52,371 bases of DNA from Pirellulales bacterium (lineage in GTDB: Bacteria > Planctomycetota > Planctomycetia > Pirellulales > JACPPG01): assembly GCA_036499395.1 (NCBI GenBank), contig DASYDW010000098.1, forward strand, positions 1 through 52,371, written 5' to 3'. Numbering within the stretch: position 1 is the first letter of the stretch; each line of letters begins with the position of its first letter. The position numbers were made by a program, and so were the translations under genes. The notes beneath the pieces are model-generated. The model was not told where the DNA came from, did no database searches, and worked only from the letters and a program-made list of their open reading frames with translations. Shown in pieces: positions 36,527 through 43,570 of this stretch.

Positions 36527-37825
36527 ATGCTGGAGCAAAAGGCGAAAGAGCTGGGTATCAAGTACTTCCTGGTGTCGTTCTCGGACCTGTTTGGCACACA
36601 ACGGGCGAAGCTGGTGCCGGCTGTCGCGATCCGCGAGGTCTGTGAGAACGGAGCCGGCTTCGCTGGCTTTGCCACCTGGCTGGACATGACCCCGGCGGAT
36701 CCTGACATTTTCGCTGTGCCGGCGGTGGAAAGCCTGGTGCAGCTTCCGTGGAAGCGAGAAATCGGTTGGCTGGCGGCTGACCTGCACATGAACGGCGAAC
36801 CACTTGCGCAAGCGCCCCGCAATGTGCTGAAGCGATCGCTGGCGCGGCTCGAACGGCAGGGATATGAATTGCGCACGGGGGTCGAATGCGAATTCTTTGT
36901 CGTGTCCCCCGATGGTCATTCAGTGGCCGACGCACAAGACTCCCAAGCAAAGCCGTGCTATGACCAGCAATCGCTCGTGCGTCGTTATGATCTGATCGCC
37001 GAGATCTGCGACTGCATGCTGGAACTCGGCTGGCGTCCCTATCAAAACGATCACGAAGACGCGACGGGCCAGTTCGAGATCAACTGGGCCTTCGCCCCCG
37101 CGCTGGTCACGGCGGATCGCCAGGCGTTTTTCAAATACATGGTCAAATCGCTCGCCGAGCGGCATGGGCTGCGCGCCACGTTCATGCCGAAGCCATTCGA
37201 CCATCTGACCGGCAACGGCTGCCACGTACATGTTTCCTTGTGGGATCGCGAGCAAGGAACAAACCTGTTTCACTCCCCTCAGGACGAGATGGGTTTGACG
37301 TCGTTGGCCTATTCCTTCATCGGCGGATTGTTGCACTCGGCCGATGCTGTTTGCGCGCTGACGAATCCGACCGTGAATTCTTACCGGCGCATCAACGCTC
37401 CGGTGACCAGTTCAGGCGCGACGTGGTCACCCAACGTGATCAGCTACGCCGGCAACAATCGCACGCACATGATTCGCATTCCCGCGCCGGGGCGTGTCGA
37501 ACTACGCTTGCCCGACGGCGCAGCGAATCCATATCTCATGGCCGCGGCCGTGGCCGAATCCGGATATGACGGCATCGCGAACCGGCGCGATCCGGGGCCG
37601 CGCCTGGATGCCAATATTTATCGCGATGCGGCGACCGCGGCAACATTGCCCATGTTGCCGGATAATCTGCTCGATGCGTTGCGGGCGCTTGAGTCAAATG
37701 AAATCTTGCGCGAAGGCTTGGGAGCAAAGTTCACGGATTCGTTTGTTAAGTTAAAGCGCGCGGAATGGCGCGATTACGCGCGATTTGTGTCCCCCTGGGA
37801 ACGCCAGCATACGCTCGATTGCTGA
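36527..37825 (+). CDS. glnT: type III glutamine synthetase (GlnT-type)
   Basis: A 432-residue member of the glutamine synthetase superfamily, which condenses glutamate and an amine with ATP. Motifs: IKYFLVSFSDLFGTQRAKLV at the N-terminus, ECEFFV and HEDATGQFEIN for metal and glutamate binding, TFMPKPF, GNGCHVHVSLW (ATP/metal) and RVELRLPDGAANPYL. These fit the GlnT branch better than classical GlnA; the Tyr adenylylation site of GlnA is not evident. The ATG at 36527 matches the family N-terminus and has GAAGG upstream; a GTG at 36482 in the same frame is possible. It lies 71 bp after the MetX-like gene. GlnT relatives can also use methylamine or other amines, so ammonia is the likely but not certain substrate. 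Confidence 0.88.
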   Translation: MLEQKAKELGIKYFLVSFSDLFGTQRAKLVPAVAIREVCENGAGFAGFATWLDMTPADPDIFAVPAVESLVQLPWKREIGWLAADLHMNGEPLAQAPRNVLKRSLARLERQGYELRTGVECEFFVVSPDGHSVADAQDSQAKPCYDQQSLVRRYDLIAEICDCMLELGWRPYQNDHEDATGQFEINWAFAPALVTADRQAFFKYMVKSLAERHGLRATFMPKPFDHLTGNGCHVHVSLWDREQGTNLFHSPQDEMGLTSLAYSFIGGLLHSADAVCALTNPTVNSYRRINAPVTSSGATWSPNVISYAGNNRTHMIRIPAPGRVELRLPDGAANPYLMAAAVAESGYDGIANRRDPGPRLDANIYRDAATAATLPMLPDNLLDALRALESNEILREGLGAKFTDSFVKLKRAEWRDYARFVSPWERQHTLDC

Positions 37826-37933
37826 CAATTCTTGGGCAATCAGCACGGAACTCCGGTGAGGGTGCCCTGGCCCTTTTAGCCCGGGCGTGGTATAGTTGGC
37901 TATCTTGATCCACTCGGCAAAGTGCTTTTTTGG

Positions 37934-37965
37934 CCATTGGATTATTTGCCAGGTCCAATGGTTTT
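37934..37965 (+). terminator. hairpin with T-tract between glnT and the RNA helicase gene
   Basis: CCATTGGA and TCCAATGG pair perfectly across a 12-base loop, extendable by two G-U pairs. TTTTC follows. It could terminate the glnT transcript, or act as an attenuator or structured leader of the helicase gene, whose start lies 60 bases further on. The short T-run makes it a weak terminator. Confidence 0.5.
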
Positions 37966-38024
37966 CTGAGAGCGCGACTCGCGTTCATCGCATTCGGTCC
38001 TGGAACTCTGTCTAGGAATCCCGA

Positions 38025-39344
38025 ATGACGTTCGAAGAACTTGGTTTGGCGCCGCAATTGTTGCGCGCCGTCGCGGCCTCTGGTTACGAAACGCCGACCC
38101 CGATTCAAGCGCAGTCGATCCCGCATGTGCTGGCCGGTCGCGACGTCCTGGGCTGCGCGCAGACGGGCACTGGTAAGACGGCCGCCTTTGCATTGCCGCT
38201 GTTGCATCGTTTGACGAATTCTGGAAATCCGGCCCGCGGCTCGGGCCGCCGCGTTCGCGTCTTGGTTCTTTCGCCGACGCGCGAACTGGCGCTGCAAATC
38301 TGCGAGAGCTTTCAGGGCTATGGCCAGCACACGGCGCTGCGCTACTCGGTGATCTTCGGCGGCGTCGGGCAGAATCCGCAAGTTCGGGCGCTCCGTCACG
38401 GAGTCGATGTGGTTGTTGCCACGCCGGGCCGTTTGCTCGATTTGATGAATCAGGGATTTGTCGATTTGCGTTCGGTCGAGACGTTCGTCCTCGACGAGGC
38501 GGACCGTATGCTCGACATGGGCTTTTTGCCTGATTTGCGCCGCATCATTGCCAAGCTGCCCGTTGAGCGGCAGACGGTCTTTTTCTCGGCCACGATGCCC
38601 GGCCCGATCGATCAACTGGCGAGCGACATTTTGCGCGATCCAATTCGCGTGCGAGTTGCGCCGGCCAAGGCCACGACCGAGCTGATCGAACAATCGGTGT
38701 GCTTCGTGCCAAAAAAGCAGAAGCCGCAACTTTTGACCGATATGCTCCGCAATCTTCCGGTCACGCGCGCCCTGGTCTTCACGCGCACCAAGCACGGCGC
38801 CGATCGCGTCGCAAAGCAATTGAATCAATCCGGCATCAACGCCGAGGCGATCCACGGCAACAAAAGTCAGGCCGCACGGCAGCGCAGTCTGGCCAACTTC
38901 AAGTCGAAGCGTCCGCCGGTGTTGGTGGCCACGGATCTGGCCGCGCGTGGCATCGACGTCGACAGCGTATCGCACGTTTTTAACTTCGACATGCCGAACG
39001 AGGCCGAAACCTACGTGCATCGCATCGGTCGTACCGGCCGAGCCGGCGCTGCGGGTATCGCCGTGTCGTTCTGCGACTACGACGAACGCAAGCATCTGTA
39101 TGCTATCGAACGTCTCATTCGTCGACCCATCACGGTCGATGCCGCTCACGGGGCACAGAACCTGCCGGCTCCTCCCGCCGAGGCGCGTCCGGCCGATCAG
39201 AAGTCCGGCCAGCGGCCGAACAAGTATCGTGCCGATAACCGCTCCTTCCGCAAGCCGAAGAAGGCTCGTTTCGGCAAATCGCCAGGTCCGAATAAATGGC
39301 GTGGACAGCGTCAGCGTCCGCAGAAGGCAGCGACGACCACCTGA
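38025..39344 (+). CDS. rhlE: DEAD-box ATP-dependent RNA helicase (RhlE-type)
   Basis: A 439-residue cytoplasmic helicase that unwinds short RNA duplexes in ribosome assembly, RNA decay or cold adaptation. All motifs are present: Q-motif (ETPTPIQAQ), motif I AQTGTGKT with Lys51, PTRELA, VLDEADRMLDMGF, FFSATMP, ATDLAARGID and HRIGRTGRAG. After the two RecA-like domains (about residues 1-370) comes a basic, Pro/Lys/Arg-rich tail (RSFRKPKKARFGK), typical of RhlE proteins and probably RNA-binding. The ATG has AGGA 7 bases upstream. It appears to be monocistronic, with a hairpin-bearing leader. Confidence 0.95.
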   Translation: MTFEELGLAPQLLRAVAASGYETPTPIQAQSIPHVLAGRDVLGCAQTGTGKTAAFALPLLHRLTNSGNPARGSGRRVRVLVLSPTRELALQICESFQGYGQHTALRYSVIFGGVGQNPQVRALRHGVDVVVATPGRLLDLMNQGFVDLRSVETFVLDEADRMLDMGFLPDLRRIIAKLPVERQTVFFSATMPGPIDQLASDILRDPIRVRVAPAKATTELIEQSVCFVPKKQKPQLLTDMLRNLPVTRALVFTRTKHGADRVAKQLNQSGINAEAIHGNKSQAARQRSLANFKSKRPPVLVATDLAARGIDVDSVSHVFNFDMPNEAETYVHRIGRTGRAGAAGIAVSFCDYDERKHLYAIERLIRRPITVDAAHGAQNLPAPPAEARPADQKSGQRPNKYRADNRSFRKPKKARFGKSPGPNKWRGQRQRPQKAATTT

Positions 39345-39586
39345 TCCGTCGGCACGTTCGCTTTACGAGCCTGAGGATCGATGCTGCTGCCATAGCATTG
39401 CCTGAAAATCTCGTATCGAGCAATTGACGCAAGATTGCTATCATTCCCCCACGAGGAACAGTTCGGGGGGGATGGTGCGCGCCCTGCGCGTGCATCTCGT
39501 CCCGGCGAGCCCCTCTCGTTGATGCAAGTAGGAAACCTTCGTGTCGGTCTCGGAGGACCGACGTCGGGAATTGCGCAGGACGCCGC

Positions 39587-40864
39587 ATGAATCGCCAATT
39601 CGCAAGTGCCGTTTGCGTAGGGGCCATCGCGCTGGCGGCCTGGCTGACGACGGGCGGCGTGCTCGCTGCGCAACAAGATTCGAATCATGAGGGCCCGCGG
39701 TCCCCGTCAGCGCCCCCGAGCATTTACGCTCGCGTCCCCACGGCCGTTACGCCCACGGCGGCGACCGTCGCTGTGACTGCTCCGCAAACGTTGCCGTTGG
39801 TCCGGTTGCCCAACGTCGATGGCAGCCGGTCGCCGCTGGACCCACCTCCGCAGTCCGCGTTAACAGATTCCGCGATAGCGCCGGTTCCCGGGATGGGTCC
39901 TTGGCAGATGGCGCCTCCGATATCAGGCGTGCCGGAATCGACCGTGCCGCCGGCAGCGACCAGCCTGTGGCTAGTCAGCACGCGCCGGCTGCCCTATCCC
40001 GGTGGAAATCCCACATCGCCCGACTTTGCGCCGGATGTGCATGTCTATGTGCTCGCGCGGGGATGGATTCAAGCGAGCTTTAACGAACTGGTCAGTGCCG
40101 GAGGCGGCGGCGTTGTGACGACAGTCTTCGTGCATGGGAACGATACGGACGCTGACTACGCGCTGCGTGGCGGCACAACGCTATACGGCCAACTTTTGGG
40201 TAATCCGGCAACGCCGGGGCCGCCGACTCGATTCGTGATCTGGTCCTGGCCCAATGAGACCACGACGCTTCGCGTGCGAAAAACGACGCAAGCCAGCGCC
40301 GCTCGACTGGGCATCGAAGGTTACTTTCTCGGGACGTGTCTGCGTTGGTTATCGCCGCAAGGTCCCACCAGCGTTGTCGGTTACAGCTCTGGTGCGGGCG
40401 TGGTTACTGGGGCCCTGCACGTTCTCGGCGGCGGCGTTCTAGAGGGGCGTCGACTCGCCGACCCCGCTCCGCCCGAGGCCAGCAAAATCCACGCCGTGCT
40501 GCTCGGTGCAGCCATGCCAAACAACACGCTTTTGCCCGGTATGCCGCACGACCGCGCCTGGACGCAAGTTGAACGCCTGCTCGTGACAGTCAATCCCGAC
40601 GACGCAGTGTTGCATTTCTATCCAATGCTTTGGGGGCGCGGCGGGCCGGCAGCGCTGGGAGCGTCGGGCGTCGTAGAACGGGCGCGATTGGGGCCTGCCC
40701 AAGCGAAATTGATCGAACTCGACATGCGCGGGGCGCTGCGCCGCAATCATGGTTGGCGTTATTACAGCGGTTCGCCGGAAGTGACCACTCTCCTGCGGCA
40801 AGAAATGCTCTCGTTGCCGGCAGCTCGCAATCAGGCTGTCGAGCTGGCTCGGCAACCGCGGTGA
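39587..40864 (+). CDS. exported alpha/beta-hydrolase-like protein
   Basis: A 425-residue protein with a signal peptide (about 1-28, ending GVLAAQ). A Pro/Ala-rich linker follows (to about 125). The hydrolase-like domain has VFVHGNDTDADYALRGG (182-196) and a nucleophile elbow GYSSG (265-269, Ser267). Probable acid and base residues would be Asp in NPDDAVLHFY and a His near NHGW, but these are less certain. WLVSTRRLP recalls DUF900-type hydrolases. The ATG has AGGA 7 bases upstream. It ends 9 bp from the convergent condensation-domain gene. Substrate unknown. Confidence 0.75.
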   Translation: MNRQFASAVCVGAIALAAWLTTGGVLAAQQDSNHEGPRSPSAPPSIYARVPTAVTPTAATVAVTAPQTLPLVRLPNVDGSRSPLDPPPQSALTDSAIAPVPGMGPWQMAPPISGVPESTVPPAATSLWLVSTRRLPYPGGNPTSPDFAPDVHVYVLARGWIQASFNELVSAGGGGVVTTVFVHGNDTDADYALRGGTTLYGQLLGNPATPGPPTRFVIWSWPNETTTLRVRKTTQASAARLGIEGYFLGTCLRWLSPQGPTSVVGYSSGAGVVTGALHVLGGGVLEGRRLADPAPPEASKIHAVLLGAAMPNNTLLPGMPHDRAWTQVERLLVTVNPDDAVLHFYPMLWGRGGPAALGASGVVERARLGPAQAKLIELDMRGALRRNHGWRYYSGSPEVTTLLRQEMLSLPAARNQAVELARQPR

Positions 40865-40873
40865 GTCCGTTGG

Positions 40874-42301
40874 TCAGGATTCGCATTCAATCGTCGTTCG
40901 CAACTGCTCGACGTAAGCATCCAGCAGTTCGCGCCGTTGTTGGGGGCTGAAAGAGCGCGGATCACAACGGCAGCAGACCGCCATCCGGCCGGAATAGCTG
41001 TGAATGGCAAACGAGACCCTCGTATCGGGCCGAATTGGCGCGGCGCCTGAGCCCCCTTCGAAAACCAGGTTGCCGCAAACGCGCCGTCCATTGCATAGCG
41101 GCAATGGGACATTGTCGAGCCCGGCGCCCAAGTTACTGAAGATCGCGGTCGCAAACGGCCAGGGGCGCCCCAGTGACCAGCGGAGCAATGCGGGCCAAAT
41201 GCAGAAAATACGCAGGCCCGCCTCGAAATAAAGTCCCCGCTTCTGCCGCTTAATCTCGACCATCTCATCGCGGATTGAATCTAGTAGCTCGTCACGATTT
41301 TTACAATCGCGCGACCGCCGGGACAAAAAGCTGAAACTAAAGACATTGGCCGCTGGCATGCGATAGTCTTCGCGGCGCCTTAGATTGGTCGGGACAAGAA
41401 TACGTATCGGACGCTCCGCTTCGGATGTGCCACGATTCCACGCTTCGAGCGTCAGGAAGTAATCGCGCACCAACAGATCGTTTAGCATCACGGATTGCAT
41501 AGCCGCGATGCGGGACAGCTCGCACGTCTCGTGCTCGGTCAGATGATGCACCAGATCGTCCGAGGAGGAGGGCAGCTCGTCATCGCTTGGTAGGTGGGCG
41601 TGATTACTCACAATGGCTGCGCGACGAATATTGAGTGGCAGCGTAACGCGCGCCAATCGCACTAAGTCGCCTAGCCGCACTCCTTGCTTGAACAACTGAT
41701 GGCCGTCGCGGTCGCGCAATCGAAGAGGATCGATCTTGCGCCAGGGGAACGGCCCAGAGCTATCAGTCGATAAATGCGCATAGGCCAGAAATAAATCCAT
41801 GATGAATTGAAACGCGCCCAGCCCGTCTACCGCGACATGATGAAAGACAATTTCCCATTCCGTCAGGTCGCCCGTTTGCGTGATCGTCATCTTCAAGCCG
41901 CACGAAACCGACGTAGAATCGCAAGGGGCATGCGGATCGACCGGTATTTGCGCCCAATGAATCGAGCCAGGTTCGCCGGCTTCCCAGCGCGGCCAACCGC
42001 GCCGATCGAATGCGATGCGTGCCGAGAGAAATGGATGCCGCTCCATCGCCAGTCGAAACGCCTGGGAGAAGGCCTCGCGGTCCAAGAGCCCGCTGCATTG
42101 CAGACGAACCGGAAAAGTCGACGCGTACTCGGGGCGGTCTTCGAGGAGATAATAGAATTCGAAAGGCGTGAAGCTGAGCGGAAATAATGAATCCGACGGG
42201 CCATCGGACGCAGAGGCGTCGTGGCTATTCGGGAGGTTCGTGATCGGGCTGCGGTCCGCCATCGTCGCTGTGCGCCCAGAAGCGGAATTGTTGCGATTCA
42301 T
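40874..42301 (-). CDS. stand-alone condensation-domain acyltransferase-like protein
   Basis: A 475-residue protein of the coenzyme-A-dependent acyltransferase fold that includes NRPS condensation domains, PapA-type enzymes and wax-ester synthases. The key HHxxxDG motif is intact: HHVAVDGLG, His155 and Asp159. The N-terminal segment FTPFEFYYLLEDRP and the RILVPTNLRRRE block fit the fold. There is no signal peptide, carrier-protein domain or NRPS/PKS gene nearby, so it probably acts as a free acyltransferase on a lipid or glycolipid; this is inference. The ATG at 42301 has only a weak ribosome site; Met14 (42262) is an alternative. Confidence 0.8.
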   Translation of the reverse strand: MNRNNSASGRTATMADRSPITNLPNSHDASASDGPSDSLFPLSFTPFEFYYLLEDRPEYASTFPVRLQCSGLLDREAFSQAFRLAMERHPFLSARIAFDRRGWPRWEAGEPGSIHWAQIPVDPHAPCDSTSVSCGLKMTITQTGDLTEWEIVFHHVAVDGLGAFQFIMDLFLAYAHLSTDSSGPFPWRKIDPLRLRDRDGHQLFKQGVRLGDLVRLARVTLPLNIRRAAIVSNHAHLPSDDELPSSSDDLVHHLTEHETCELSRIAAMQSVMLNDLLVRDYFLTLEAWNRGTSEAERPIRILVPTNLRRREDYRMPAANVFSFSFLSRRSRDCKNRDELLDSIRDEMVEIKRQKRGLYFEAGLRIFCIWPALLRWSLGRPWPFATAIFSNLGAGLDNVPLPLCNGRRVCGNLVFEGGSGAAPIRPDTRVSFAIHSYSGRMAVCCRCDPRSFSPQQRRELLDAYVEQLRTTIECES

Positions 42302-42657
42302 AATCTGCTGCGGGCCTTGTGCTGTCGAGTGAAAACCGCGTCCAGCCAGAAAATCTCGAGAAATGAAGCCCCTGGGTGGCTGGCCGGCGTCCGTTGTGGG
42401 CGCAATTGCTCCACGGAGCTTACAGAGCCGGAGAACATGCCACGTCCCAAACGCAGTACCCGAGTGTAATGCTAGAATCGTGCCGATTGGACGTGGAGAC
42501 GTGGAAAAGGTTCGGTGCGATGCACTTGCAGGGAACTTAGAGGCGGTTGGTAGACGAAAGTTCCACAGTCACGACGAAAGATTCAAACACGATGGAGTCG
42601 CCTGATAATGCTGTTGCGACCAACGCGAAGCGGCGCGGCAATCGGAGTCGAAAAGAA
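42302..42657. other. intergenic region between condensation-domain and nuclease genes
   Basis: A 356-base divergent region. The nuclease frame is open back to 42547, with an ATG at 42592, but no signal peptide begins there. No terminator or promoter was recognised with confidence. Confidence 0.35.
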
Positions 42658-43533
42658 ATGCTCATGCATGACCGCATTGGGATAACGATTCTTTCCCTTT
42701 CGGTATGGCTCACGACTCTCTTCTTGTCGACGGGAGATTTGCGCGCAGAAGACGTACCGGCGAACCGCGACGAGCAAATTGGGCTGACAGTGGTAACCTT
42801 CAACGTGCTGGTTGATATTGCGCCCGCGTCCGAGGTGCCTGCCTGGAGCAAGCGAAAAGCTCTCTGTTCGAGTGTGTTGCGGACGACTGACGCCGACCTG
42901 ATTGGTCTGCAAGAACCCAGCCCCGCCCAAGTTAAATTCCTGCTCGACGAACTGCCGGGCTACGAAGCTGTGACCTTCAAGGGCTATACCGACGCGACAT
43001 TGCTTTTCAGCAAAGAATCTTTCCTCGAAAAAGAGCGAGGCCACTGGTAGTTGTCACCGACGCCCGAACGGGTGTCGATCGGTTTCGGGAATGTGCTGCC
43101 GCGACTGGTTGTCTGGGCGAAGCTGCGGCACAAGGTCACAGGCAAAACGATACTGGTCTTCAATACGCACTTCGACAATACGCAACCTTGCCAGACGAAG
43201 ATGGCAGCGCTGTGTGAAGAACGCCTCGCGCCATTTGCGGAACAAGGGGCACCCATGATCTTTCTGGGCGACTTCAATACAGATCAGCAGCGCGGCGACT
43301 ATGCGCGCCTGACGTCGAACGGATGGCAGGATGCGTATCGAGCCTGTTCGGCCGCCAGCGAGAATGGACGCGACGATAATGTGCCGACGACGCGCGATGG
43401 CACTCGTATCGATCACATCTTCTATCACGACGCTGCGCTGGCGCCGCTGTCATGGCGCCGGCTGGAGTCGCACGATCCGACAATTCCTTTGTCAGATCAC
43501 TATCCGGTAATGGCGCGTTTTCGTTGGAAATAA
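42658..43533 (+). pseudogene. endonuclease/exonuclease/phosphatase family gene interrupted by TAG
   Basis: One continuous reading frame of 291 codons broken by a single TAG at 43048-43050. Upstream: a signal peptide (MLMHDRIGITILSLSVWL), VVTFNVL and LIGLQEP (metal ligand Glu). Downstream: NTHFDN, FLGDFNTD, RIDHIFY and SDHYPV. All active-site motifs of the EEP metal-dependent phosphohydrolase fold are thus present and in frame. The stop falls in GHW-stop-LSPTPE, where relatives usually have an aromatic residue before LS, so a single TGG-to-TAG change would explain it. It may be a recent pseudogene, a site of read-through, or a base error. ATG 42658 is chosen because the signal peptide starts there; 42592 is also possible. 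Confidence 0.8.
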
Positions 43534-43543
43534 TAATGCAGCC

Positions 43544-43563
43544 GCGCAGGCCGACGCCTGCGC
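43544..43563. terminator. perfect hairpin between convergent genes
   Basis: GCGCAGGC and GCCTGCGC pair perfectly over 8 bp with a CGAC loop, in the 37-base gap between the nuclease and sedolisin stop codons. No T-run follows on either strand, so it may act as a bidirectional 3' end or with Rho. It could also be incidental. Confidence 0.5.
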
Positions 43564-43570
43564 CAGCGAA

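Noticed and set aside
37746..39149. Minus-strand frame of 467 codons opposite the RNA helicase gene
   Set aside because: The plus strand encodes a helicase with every motif; the opposite frame is Arg/Asp/His-rich shadow sequence of high-GC DNA.
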